This document shows, piece after piece, positions 54,558-63,984 of a stretch of DNA of 64,000 nucleotides. Position 1 is the first letter of the stretch. Every line of letters begins with the position of its first letter. The position numbers and the translations under genes were made by a program. This stretch comes from Stappia stellulata DSM 5886 (lineage in GTDB: Bacteria > Pseudomonadota > Alphaproteobacteria > Rhizobiales > Stappiaceae), in assembly GCF_000423705.1 (NCBI RefSeq), contig NZ_KE384083.1, positions 930,471-994,470 on the forward strand. Direction: 5' to 3'. The notes beneath the pieces are model-generated. The model worked only from the letters and a program-made list of their open reading frames with translations, did not search any database and was not told the DNA's origin.

Positions 54558-54580
54558 CCCGGCGCATTGCACGCGCCGGG
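54558..54580. promoter_or_regulatory. Hairpin in the exporter/regulator divergent gap
   Basis: CCCGGCGC-ATTGCAC-GCGCCGGG, an 8-bp stem midway between the divergent exporter operon and AAA+ regulator gene. It may be a palindromic regulator site or an untranslated-region stem-loop; there is no U tract. Confidence 0.35.
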
Positions 54581-54690
54581 TCGCAGAGATTTCAGCCGGA
54601 AACGCTTTATTTACCATGTCCGGCGAAGATTCTAACGGCAAATCAATTCGATGCCGACGTTTCGGCTGAACAAAAGGGGGTCGCCAACGC

Positions 54691-56178
54691 ATGGAATCCA
54701 TGCATGGCGCTGAGGGGCAAATCCGGCTGGCCGTTCTCGACGGCAACGGCTCGATGCGCAATCTCGCGGGATCAATCGTCGACGCAATGGATCACCCTTG
54801 CGCAACGCCGTTGGCTTATCACAGTTTCGAACCGTTCTACGCGGCAAGCACCCAGGTGCGGCCCGACGTGATGATCGTCGATCTCGAAACGCTCGGTCAG
54901 GACGGTCACCTGTCGCGCCTCGCCGCAGCGCAGCCGCAGGCCTTCCTGATGGCGGTCAGCACCGGGCAGTCGCTGTCGCGCAGTCTCTCGGCCATGGAGG
55001 CCGGCGCGCATGACGTGATTTCCGCCGGGGTCGATCCGGCATCGGCCGCAGAAAAGATCGACCGCTTCCTCATCCAGAACGCCCGCCCGACCCGTGCCGA
55101 CGGCTCCCGTCGTGCGGCGCGCGCGCCCTCCTCCGCTGCCGGATCCGGCGACGGCGAACCCTTCCGCTTCGAGACCTTCGTCGGCGGATCCCCACGCATG
55201 CGCGAGGTCTATGACCAGATCGACCGCATGGCCCCCTCCGCCGCCCCCGTCTTCATCACGGGTGAATCCGGCAGCGGCAAGGACCTTTGCGCGGCGGCGA
55301 TCCACAGCCGCTCGCCACGTCGCAAGGGGCCCTTCATCGCGATCAACTGTGCCGCCGTTCCCGGCGAACAGATGGAAAGCGAGCTGTTCGGGCACATGAA
55401 CAGCGCCACCGACGGTGCAAGCGACATGCACGTTGGCGCCGCCGAAGCGGCGGACGGCGGCACGCTCTTTCTCGACGAGATCGGCGAGATGGACCTGGCG
55501 CTGCAGTCGAAACTCCTGCGTTTCGTCCAGACGGGAGCGGTGCAACGCGTCGGCGACACCCGTCAGCGCACGGTCGACGTGCGCATCGTCTGCGCGACGA
55601 ACCGCGATCCGATGACAGAGATTTCCGAAGGACGGTTCCGCGAGGACCTGTTTTACCGGCTTCACGTTCTGCCGGTGCGCCTGCCGGCGTTGCGCGACCG
55701 GCGCGAGGACATCCTGCCGCTGGCGCAGGCTTTCCTCGCCCGCTTCTGCGTAGAGGAAAGCCGCCGCTTTCTCGAGATCGCCGGCTGCGCGGGCGAGAAG
55801 CTCCTGACCTACGACTGGCCGGGCAATGTCCGCCAGCTGGAAAACGCGATCCGCCAGGCTGTCGTTCTGCATGACGGCGAGGCATTGCGTGCCGAAATGC
55901 TCCCGGGCTTTCTTCTCGGCGAAGGCCTGTCGACGCGACTGGAACCGCTGCGCGATGGTTTTGCCGCCCCGGCGGCGGGCCGGCCGATCGACGAGATCGA
56001 GCCGCTTTGGGCGCAGGAACGGCGGATTATCGAAACCGCCCTGACGGCCTTTGACGGAAACATCGCCAAGGCCGCGGCCGCCCTGGAAATCTCCCCGTCC
56101 ACCATCTACCGCAAACGCCAGTCCTGGACCGAGCGGATGAATGGCACGACGCCCGCGTTCACCGCATTCGCCGGTTGA
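54691..56178 (+). CDS. AAA+ response-regulator-like activator with degenerate GAFTGA loop
   Basis: A 495-residue NtrC-like protein. A receiver-like N-domain (D17, D64) precedes an AAA+ domain (about 165-395) with Walker A GESGSGKD (191-198) and Walker B LFLDEIGEM, then a Fis-type DNA-binding helix (AKAAAALEISPSTIYRKRQSW). The sigma-54 contact loop after ELFGH reads MNSATDGA: SATDGA (238-243) replaces GAFTGA, losing the essential Phe and Thr. It likely acts without sigma-54 activation or through an unusual contact. It is divergent from the ABC exporter operon. Confidence 0.9.
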   Translation: MESMHGAEGQIRLAVLDGNGSMRNLAGSIVDAMDHPCATPLAYHSFEPFYAASTQVRPDVMIVDLETLGQDGHLSRLAAAQPQAFLMAVSTGQSLSRSLSAMEAGAHDVISAGVDPASAAEKIDRFLIQNARPTRADGSRRAARAPSSAAGSGDGEPFRFETFVGGSPRMREVYDQIDRMAPSAAPVFITGESGSGKDLCAAAIHSRSPRRKGPFIAINCAAVPGEQMESELFGHMNSATDGASDMHVGAAEAADGGTLFLDEIGEMDLALQSKLLRFVQTGAVQRVGDTRQRTVDVRIVCATNRDPMTEISEGRFREDLFYRLHVLPVRLPALRDRREDILPLAQAFLARFCVEESRRFLEIAGCAGEKLLTYDWPGNVRQLENAIRQAVVLHDGEALRAEMLPGFLLGEGLSTRLEPLRDGFAAPAAGRPIDEIEPLWAQERRIIETALTAFDGNIAKAAAALEISPSTIYRKRQSWTERMNGTTPAFTAFAG

Positions 56179-56258
56179 TCTTGTCGTTTGCCGCGCCGCG
56201 GTCTATAGGGTGCGCCGCACGACAGGGGCGCGCGAAACGACAAGGGGCGGGGCAATTC

Positions 56259-56876
56259 ATGAGCACGGTCGGACATCCGGACAAGGGCGACGGGCGGGGC
56301 ACGCGATACCGCCATGCACTTGCAGCGCTTGCACTTCTGACGGGCGTAACAACCGCGCCCGTGCAGGGCGCGGAAACGACGGACCCGGTCGCGCCGGATT
56401 TGAGCGCGGCGCTTGCGGCGAGCGCCGAGGCCTGGACGGATGCGCCTCTGGGCTTTGCCAGGGCCCTCTTCATCGAGGGCGATGCCGGCGGCTTCGGACA
56501 ATACACGCCGCGTGACACCGCAAGAGCTTTTGGGCCCGACGACACGCTGACGGTCTATGTCCAGCCGCTCGGATACGGCTTCGTGGAAAGCGCTGAGGGT
56601 TTTGGCATCCGCCTCATCGCGGACTACGAGTTGCTTAACCCGTCCGGACAGGTGCTGGCGGCGCAGACCGGCTTTGCGGAGCTTTCCTACGACAGCCGCG
56701 ACGAACGGCGGGAATTCCACGCCCTCCTCCGATTTCGGTTCGACGGCCTGCGCGCCGGCGACTACGAGCTGGCGGTCCGGCTGCATGATGTCGCAAGCGA
56801 CAAGCAGGGCGACATCCGTCTGCCGTTCCGGATCCGGGACAACGCCACTGGAAGCGGAACGGACAGCACGCAATAG
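56259..56876 (+). CDS. Exported protein of unknown function
   Basis: A 205-residue protein with a probable signal peptide after a 22-residue basic leader (cleavage about VQG-AE). The mature part (about 45-200) alternates strands: TLTVYVQPLGYGFVESAEGFGIRLIADYELLNPSGQV and FHALLRFRFDGLRAGDYELAVRLHDVAS, typical of a beta-sandwich. I do not recognise the family. ATG 56259 follows a G-rich tract (AAGGGGCGGGG). It stands 80 bases after the AAA+ regulator and 15 bases before the convergent vWA protein. Confidence 0.75.
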   Translation: MSTVGHPDKGDGRGTRYRHALAALALLTGVTTAPVQGAETTDPVAPDLSAALAASAEAWTDAPLGFARALFIEGDAGGFGQYTPRDTARAFGPDDTLTVYVQPLGYGFVESAEGFGIRLIADYELLNPSGQVLAAQTGFAELSYDSRDERREFHALLRFRFDGLRAGDYELAVRLHDVASDKQGDIRLPFRIRDNATGSGTDSTQ

Positions 56877-56891
56877 AAGCGCGGCGGCGGT

Positions 56892-58523
56892 TTACTCGTT
56901 CAGGCGCAGTTTGCTGATTTCGTCGGCAATGCGCTCGAAGGCCTCGACGAGGTCGCCGTTGGAGCGGGCGTCGAAGGCCATGTTCGCGTTCGATGCGCAG
57001 TTGCGCATCATGTTCACCGTATCGCGATCGTTGATCTGGAACGCAACGGTATAGACGCTGATGCCGTCCTTCTTGGCATTCTGACAGGCGAGCGCGGTGC
57101 GCTGGTCCATCGCCCGCGCGATCTCCCAGGTGCTGTCGACGCCGGGACCGAGACGCTGCTCGCGCCCATAGCCATAGGCATTGATGTTCGTCTTGTTGAA
57201 CGAACTCTGCCCCTGATAGGTGTTGGCGCCGTCGGTCATGACGATCAGGATGCGCACGTGTTCGTCGTCGCTGTCCTCTTCGCGCACACGGCCTTCGGTG
57301 AAGGGGACCTGCGGCGAGAGGACCCGCCAGCCCCACACGACACCCTGGTGGATGTTGGTGCTGCCATTGGCCCTCATGTTTTTCAGATCGCGCAGCACGT
57401 CCGTCTTGTTTGTCGTCAGATCGGTCAGCGGCTGGGTGCGACAGGTGTAGTTCGGCCCCTTTGTGTAGGAGTTGCCGAAAGACCTGTTCTGGTTGCGGTA
57501 CTTGCACATGCGCTCTTGCGCATAGAGATATTCCGGTCGGCCCTTCTTGCGGGCTTCCTTCGACGCCTTCTTGCGGCAGCCGCCGGAATCGTCGCGGATG
57601 TAATCGTTCGAGTGGCGGTCGTTCCGGCGCTTGTACTTGTAATCCGGTTCGTCCGGCGCGAATTCCGGTACATAAAGCGTTCCCGGCACACGCTTGTCGG
57701 GCACATCGTCGGTGACGTCGTAGGGAATCGGACGAGCCTCGACGCAACCGAGCCACTTGGTGTGCTTGAGCTGCTTGAAGAGGGTGAAACGGCTGGGCTT
57801 GCCGTTGTAAAAATACCGGCTTTCCATCTCCGCCGGATCCGGCGTCCCGTTCGCGCGCGTCTCGAAATTGGTCCAGTGGATCGGAGACTGACCCTCCCGG
57901 TCCATCCAGCTCGCGTTTTCCTTGTCGCCGCCGATGTTGACGAAGGAGGTGAAGGGGACGAGCCCGATCTTCACACGGTCTTTCTTGTCGCCGTTCTCGT
58001 TGATCGCGAAGAGCGTCTCCGCCAGATCCTCCGAGGCATCCTTCAGCGTTCTCAGCTTGCTCCCGCCCATCGATCCGGAATTGTCGAGCACCATCACGAC
58101 ATCGAATGTCGCCTTGCCGATCACCGTTTGCGACCGCACGCCGACATTGACCTTGTCGACGTTGAGCATGCCACCGAACAGCGTCTGGACGGCCTCGGTC
58201 GCCGACACGGTCACCGTGCCCTGCTCCACCGTCACATCGAGCTTCACGGCGGAGGGATCGCCGCCCTTGTAGATGGCATTGAAGTAGTCGGTCGCATTGG
58301 CCCGGACCTTGGCTTCCGCCAGGCCCTCGCTCTCGTAGTTCGCGGCAAGCGCCGTGGCATCGACCGCCGCCTGGAGATTGACCCTCGTGTTGGACGCGCG
58401 CGAATAATCAAGCCCGGCCCCGACGACAAGCACCACGAAGCCAAACGTCAGCGCAAACGGAATGGCAATGTTTCCGGAGCGCTGAGCGACAAGATCCCTG
58501 ACAAAAACGGCAATGTTCTTCAT
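56892..58523 (-). CDS. TadG-like pilus assembly protein with vWA domain
   Basis: A 543-residue protein. The N-terminus GNIAIPFALTFGFVVLVVGAGLDYSRA is the TadE/TadG-type prepilin-like segment, and a von Willebrand factor A domain follows with the MIDAS motif D147-N-S149-G-S151 and a later MTDGANTY. Residues about 260-400 are an insertion rich in Asp, Arg and Lys. Such proteins belong to Flp/Tad-type surface structures, yet no other tad gene is in the window. It converges on the small exported gene 15 bases away. Confidence 0.88.
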   Translation of the reverse strand: MKNIAVFVRDLVAQRSGNIAIPFALTFGFVVLVVGAGLDYSRASNTRVNLQAAVDATALAANYESEGLAEAKVRANATDYFNAIYKGGDPSAVKLDVTVEQGTVTVSATEAVQTLFGGMLNVDKVNVGVRSQTVIGKATFDVVMVLDNSGSMGGSKLRTLKDASEDLAETLFAINENGDKKDRVKIGLVPFTSFVNIGGDKENASWMDREGQSPIHWTNFETRANGTPDPAEMESRYFYNGKPSRFTLFKQLKHTKWLGCVEARPIPYDVTDDVPDKRVPGTLYVPEFAPDEPDYKYKRRNDRHSNDYIRDDSGGCRKKASKEARKKGRPEYLYAQERMCKYRNQNRSFGNSYTKGPNYTCRTQPLTDLTTNKTDVLRDLKNMRANGSTNIHQGVVWGWRVLSPQVPFTEGRVREEDSDDEHVRILIVMTDGANTYQGQSSFNKTNINAYGYGREQRLGPGVDSTWEIARAMDQRTALACQNAKKDGISVYTVAFQINDRDTVNMMRNCASNANMAFDARSNGDLVEAFERIADEISKLRLNE

Positions 58524-58686
58524 GGCGGGGAGACTACGCTCCAGCCATTGCCAAATCCTTTAGGCCGCTGCTCGATTCCGGACGAAAACCGCAAGTTTCG
58601 GGATCGAGACCGCATCCCCCACGGACCGCGAGGATCGACGTGTCGCGGATGCGGTCGCTTTTGCAAAAAACCGGTCCGGGAAATCA

Positions 58687-58715
58687 TTGACAGGCACCCG
58701 GCACCATCCTACATC
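58687..58715 (+). promoter_or_regulatory. Probable groESL promoter
   Basis: TTGACA (58687-58692), a perfect -35, and TACATC (58710-58715), a weak -10, are 17 bases apart and lie directly upstream of the CIRCE element. Transcription would start at or just before CIRCE. Confidence 0.5.
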
Positions 58716-58725
58716 AAGCGCGCTG

Positions 58726-58752
58726 TTAGCACTCTCATTCACGGAGTGCCAA
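58726..58752 (+). promoter_or_regulatory. CIRCE element (HrcA binding site)
   Basis: TTAGCACTC-N9-GAGTGCCAA differs from the consensus inverted repeat TTAGCACTC-N9-GAGTGCTAA by one base. It lies 87 bases upstream of groES and indicates HrcA repression and heat-shock control. hrcA itself is not in the window. Confidence 0.93.
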
Positions 58753-58838
58753 CGTGGTCTGCGTTCGCTGCCGCGCCGTCTTAGTTCCGGCGCGGACAGG
58801 AGGGGTACCACGCTGGCCAGAAAAGGAAAGAGCACGAT

Positions 58839-59126
58839 ATGAAGTTCCGCCCTTTGCATGATCGCGTCGTGGTTCGCCGCGTCGAATCCGAAGAAAAGAC
58901 CGCCGGCGGGATCATCATCCCGGACACCGCCAAGGAGAAGCCGCAGGAAGGCGAAATCGTCGCTGTCGGCCCCGGCTCGCGCAAGGACAACGGCGACCTG
59001 ATCGCGCTGGACGTCAAGGCCGGCGACCGCGTGCTGTTCGGAAAGTGGTCCGGCACCGAGGTCAAGATCGATGGCGAAGACCTTCTGATCATGAAGGAAA
59101 GCGACATCATGGGCGTTGTCGGCTGA
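58839..59126 (+). CDS. groES: Co-chaperonin GroES
   Basis: A 95-residue chaperonin lid subunit. It has [37 protein letters not shown], with the mobile loop that contacts GroEL, and [21 protein letters not shown] at the end. It forms the heptameric cap on GroEL. A GGAAAGAGC ribosome-binding region precedes ATG 58839. It is followed by groEL after 140 bases, and CIRCE with a promoter stand upstream. The short open frames elsewhere in the 315 bases before groES are not genes. Confidence 0.98.
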   Translation: MKFRPLHDRVVVRRVESEEKTAGGIIIPDTAKEKPQEGEIVAVGPGSRKDNGDLIALDVKAGDRVLFGKWSGTEVKIDGEDLLIMKESDIMGVVG

Positions 59127-59185
59127 TCAGCCACGCCAGTCCCCTTTGCCCGTCTTCCGCGCCCGCGAACCGCGTCCGCAGATGA

Positions 59186-60910
<1,725 letters not shown>

Positions 60911-60941
60911 GAAGTCCAACGCCAGCCCGTCTCCTGAACGG

Positions 60942-60970
60942 CCGAAACCGCCAACAGGCGGTTTCGGTTT
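60942..60970 (+). terminator. First terminator after groEL
   Basis: CCGAAACCGCC-AACA-GGCGGTTTCGG, a perfect 11-bp stem 31 bases after the groEL stop, followed by TTTCG. Confidence 0.85.
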
Positions 60971-61000
60971 CGAAATCCTCCGCGGGTTTCAAATGCTCTC

Positions 61001-61031
61001 AACGGGCGGTCCTCGGGCCGCCCGTTTTTTT
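61001..61031 (+). terminator. Second terminator after groEL
   Basis: AACGGGCGG-TCCTCGGG-CCGCCCGTT followed by TTTTT: a strong rho-independent terminator 31 bases after the first. Tandem terminators are common after highly expressed chaperonin operons. Confidence 0.93.
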
Positions 61032-61163
61032 GGTCCCCGTCTGGCGTGACGCGGTCCCGCGACTGCGTTAGGGTTTGCCGTCGCCGCGGGGGGTTGCAGG
61101 CCGGATCAGGCGATGGCCCGCAGGACACGCATTCTGGCACGGCAAGCCTTGGAAAGTGGGCAA

Positions 61164-61376
61164 ATGGACAGCGACACGCTCGCACGGATCGACCGGCTGG
61201 AGGAGCAGATTGCCCATCAGTCGCACACCATTGATGAACTGAACGAGGTGGTGTCCCGCCAGGCGGACCTCATCGACGGACTGACCCGCAAGATCGCCGC
61301 CCTGACCTGTCAGGTGGAAGACCTGGAAGACGCATCGATTCCGCAGCCCGCAATCACCAAACCGCCGCATTACTGA
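61164..61376 (+). CDS. slyX: SlyX family protein
   Basis: A 70-residue coiled-coil protein of the SlyX family. IDRLEEQIAHQSHTIDELNEVVSRQADLIDGL forms heptads and the C-terminus ends in the family tag KPPHY. Function is unknown. ATG 61164 gives the normal length and is preceded by GGAAAG. It lies after the groEL terminators and 91 bases before the MFS gene. Confidence 0.88.
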   Translation: MDSDTLARIDRLEEQIAHQSHTIDELNEVVSRQADLIDGLTRKIAALTCQVEDLEDASIPQPAITKPPHY

Positions 61377-61467
61377 TGCGACTGGCGGTCCTGCCCGGTT
61401 CCCTGCGGCCCTGGCCCGCCGCGTCCGGACGACGCCCCGACCAGTTGAGCCGACGGCACAAGACAAG

Positions 61468-62793
61468 ATGAGCCAGATCTTTTCCATTGCAGCGCTTCTG
61501 GCAGGCTCCGGCCTGCTGCTGCTGGCTGGCGGCCTGCACGGCCTGCTGCTGCCGCTGCGTGGCTCCGCCGAAGGCTTTTCGGACACGTCCCTTGGTCTGC
61601 TCGGCACCGGTTGGGCAATCGGCTATGTCGCCGGCTGTATCATGACGCCGATGATCGTGAGCCGCGTCGGTCACATCCGCACCTTCGGCGTGTTCTGCTC
61701 GCTTGCCGGCATTGCCGTTCTGCTCAATCTCGTGTTTCTGCACCCTGCCGCGTGGATCCCGCTGCGGGCGTTGTCCGGTTTCTGTTTCGCCGGGGCTGCG
61801 ATGGTGGTCGAGAGCTGGCTGAACGAACGCGCCACGCCGGAAACCCGGGGGCGGATCTTCGGCTTTTACACGATGATCAATCTGGCCGCGACGACGGTCG
61901 GGCAGATGCTGCTCACGCTGGGATCTCCGTCGGGCTATCTCTTCTTCGTGATCGGCTCGATCATCTATTCCCTGGCTCTTCTGCCGACCGCGCTGTCCAC
62001 GGTTGCCGCTCCGGTCCCGCTGCTGCATTCGCGGCTCGACATCAAGATGCTCTGGCACAATTCGCCGGTCGCCGTCATCAGCGTCTTTCTCGTCGGAATC
62101 TCAAACAGTGCCTTTGGTACGCTGGGAGCCGTCTACGGGCGTCAGATCGGTCTTTCCGTGACCAGCATCGCCACGATGATGTCGGTTGCGCTGCTTGCCG
62201 GCGCCGCGATCCAGGTTCCGATCGGGCTCCTGTCCGACCGGATGGACCGACGCATCGTGCTGGTGGGCATCGGCGGTGCCGCCTGTGCCATCGGCGCCGT
62301 GCTGGCCGTCGGCGGCGGCCTGCCGCATCTGGCAATCATCGGACTGGTCGCCGCCTTCGGCGGGATGATCTACTCGATGTATCCCGTGATCGTCGCCCAT
62401 GCGAACGACCACACGCCGGCGGGCGAATTCCTCAAGACCAGCGGCGGCCTGCTTCTCCTGTTCGGCGCAGGCTCCATCGTCGGCCCCGTGCTCGCGGCCG
62501 CGATGATGACCTTCACGACGCCGCAAGGCCTCTTTGCCGTCACCTCGGCGGCCCACGCCGCGCTCATCGCCTTTGCCCTGTGGCGGATGACGCAGCGCAA
62601 GCCCATCGCACCGGAAGACCGCGAAGACTTCGTCGCCATGCCTTCGGGCGTGCGCTTCTCCACGCCGGAAACGCTCGCCATGGATCCGCGCGTGGAAGAC
62701 AGCGAGGTGGAAGCCGAGCACGAGGAATACGATCCGGGCCGGGAGCCGAAGGACGACGACGCAGAGCTCGAGACACCGGCCGCCTCGACCTGA
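61468..62793 (+). CDS. MFS transporter, YcaD-like
   Basis: A 441-residue major-facilitator protein with 12 TM helices (about residues 5-385). SRVGHIRTFGVFC is a degenerate A-motif and WLNERATPETRGRIFGFYTMIN is conserved in the YcaD group. The last 50 residues are an acidic, disordered cytoplasmic tail (EDSEVEAEHEEYDP). The substrate is unknown. It is followed by an intergenic region with two stem-loops. Confidence 0.9.
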   Translation: MSQIFSIAALLAGSGLLLLAGGLHGLLLPLRGSAEGFSDTSLGLLGTGWAIGYVAGCIMTPMIVSRVGHIRTFGVFCSLAGIAVLLNLVFLHPAAWIPLRALSGFCFAGAAMVVESWLNERATPETRGRIFGFYTMINLAATTVGQMLLTLGSPSGYLFFVIGSIIYSLALLPTALSTVAAPVPLLHSRLDIKMLWHNSPVAVISVFLVGISNSAFGTLGAVYGRQIGLSVTSIATMMSVALLAGAAIQVPIGLLSDRMDRRIVLVGIGGAACAIGAVLAVGGGLPHLAIIGLVAAFGGMIYSMYPVIVAHANDHTPAGEFLKTSGGLLLLFGAGSIVGPVLAAAMMTFTTPQGLFAVTSAAHAALIAFALWRMTQRKPIAPEDREDFVAMPSGVRFSTPETLAMDPRVEDSEVEAEHEEYDPGREPKDDDAELETPAAST

Positions 62794-62963
62794 GACCCGC
62801 TTGCGCCAGCCGGCCGTTCATGGCATAGGGTATCCCATCATCAAGAGAAGGGCTGGCGCCCTCGCCAACCTGCCCGACCGGGCAAGGTGGTTTCCCTGAT
62901 GGGTCTTCCCGATTTTGCGAAATCGGCGAACGCCATGGGGATGTGGCCGCGAAAGCGGCAACG

Positions 62964-63016
62964 AAACGGTCACCGTTTGCGCCAGTCCTCCTCGGGAAAC
63001 CGAAGGAGGATTTTTT
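62964..63016 (+). promoter_or_regulatory. Terminator-like hairpin that contains the Shine-Dalgarno of the next gene
   Basis: A small stem AAACGG-TCA-CCGTTT (62964-62978) precedes a stronger one, TCCTCCTCGG-GAAA-CCGAAGGAGGA (62986-63010, one bulged A, GAAA tetraloop), followed by exactly six Ts and then ATG 63017. GGAGGA, the ribosome-binding site of the next gene, forms the 3' arm. The element can end transcription, block translation, or both. Confidence 0.75.
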
Positions 63017-63397
63017 ATGTCCGCACTGTCCATCGCGCCCTCCAGGGCGTCCGCCGACGCCAATGCATCAGCCGTATCCGGCGACCCGTCGAGCGACGCG
63101 CAGCGGTTCGCGGAGCTGCGCGTGCTTGCCGCGGGGTGCCGGATGCGTTGGGGGGGGTCCCCGAATGCCTCAAAACCGGCACTGCCGCTTTCGGCACATG
63201 TGCGGGCCGAGCGTCTGGAAGCGCTGCTGGCACTTTGGGAGACGGGTTGCCGGCGGGCGCTCGACGAGGAGCTCTTCCGCGACATCGCGCAGCGCCACCC
63301 GCGCATGGCAGCGACCTTTCGCAAACGCCTGTGCCGGCGAGACAGGCGATCCGTCTCGCCGCCGCCGTCGCGGACTCAATTGAAAACGGCCGGGTGA
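63017..63397 (+). CDS. Small orphan protein with a G8 tract
   Basis: A 126-residue Ala/Arg-rich protein of unknown function. The first 30 residues are low-complexity, and about 60-110 could form helices (RAERLEALLALWETGCRRALDEELFRDIAQRHPRMAATF). A run of eight Gs (63150-63157) lies in codons for WGG, so slippage would shift the frame there. The ATG has a perfect GGAGGA at 6 bases, but this is held in the hairpin. It converges with the thioesterase gene 22 bases away. Confidence 0.55.
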   Translation: MSALSIAPSRASADANASAVSGDPSSDAQRFAELRVLAAGCRMRWGGSPNASKPALPLSAHVRAERLEALLALWETGCRRALDEELFRDIAQRHPRMAATFRKRLCRRDRRSVSPPPSRTQLKTAG

Positions 63398-63419
63398 TGC
63401 CACGGCCGCCGACGGCGTG

Positions 63420-63827
63420 TCAGTCCGCCTCGGGCGCGGGCGGAACGGGGCGTGGGCGGCCGGTATCGTCCACGGCAACGAATGTGAAACTCGCGTCCGT
63501 GACCTTTTCGCGCACGCCATGCCGATGGCGCAGCGCCCAGGCCTCGATGGCGACCTTCATCGAGGTGCGGCCGACGGAAGAAATCGCGCAATAGACGCAA
63601 AGCACGTCGCCGACATGGACGGGACGGATGAAAGTCATCCGCTCCACCGAGATCGTGACCACCCGACCGGAGGCGCGCTGGCCCGCCGCGATCCCGCCGG
63701 CGAGATCCATCTGCGACAGAACCCATCCGCCGAAGATGTCGCCTGCGGCATTGGTGTCGGCGGGCATCGCCATGGTACGCAGGGTCAACTCGCCCGAGGG
63801 ACCGCCCGTTTCACTGTCTTGCGTCAC
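63420..63827 (-). CDS. Acyl-CoA thioesterase, YciA type
   Basis: A 135-residue hot-dog-fold thioesterase: TNAAGDIFGGWVLSQMDLAGGIAA carries the catalytic Asp and the helix that covers the CoA site, and MTFIRPVHVGDVLCVY is the conserved beta region. It hydrolyses acyl-CoAs. GTG 63827 is set as the start because GGGAG lies 8 bases upstream and the first residues upstream are not conserved. The C-terminus is short and Pro-rich (RPRPVPPAPEAD). Confidence 0.9.
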   Translation of the reverse strand: MTQDSETGGPSGELTLRTMAMPADTNAAGDIFGGWVLSQMDLAGGIAAGQRASGRVVTISVERMTFIRPVHVGDVLCVYCAISSVGRTSMKVAIEAWALRHRHGVREKVTDASFTFVAVDDTGRPRPVPPAPEAD

Positions 63828-63923
63828 ACATCTGCTCCCAGAAGATCCGCCGCGCATCCTGCGCCGCCCCGGCCGAACCTAAGGCGAGCCCGGAGCAAAA
63901 CCAATACGGCAGCATGAACAAGA

Positions 63924-63947
63924 ACGGCGGGACTTTCGTCCCGCCGT
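63924..63947 (-). terminator. Hairpin near the right edge
   Basis: ACGGCGGGA-CTTTCG-TCCCGCCGT, a 9-bp stem, followed on the minus strand by TCTTGTTCATG. It would end a minus-strand gene that lies beyond the window (a stop codon TGA, minus strand, is at 63985-63987). Confidence 0.7.
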
Positions 63948-63984
63948 CGATCGCGTGTCGTCGTCCCCTTGCGGGAAGCGGGTA

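Noticed and set aside
58608..58656. 10-bp inverted repeat (GACCGCATCC / GGATGCGGTC) upstream of groES as a regulatory hairpin
   Set aside because: The loop is about 29 bases long, making a stable hairpin unlikely, and no known regulator site fits it.
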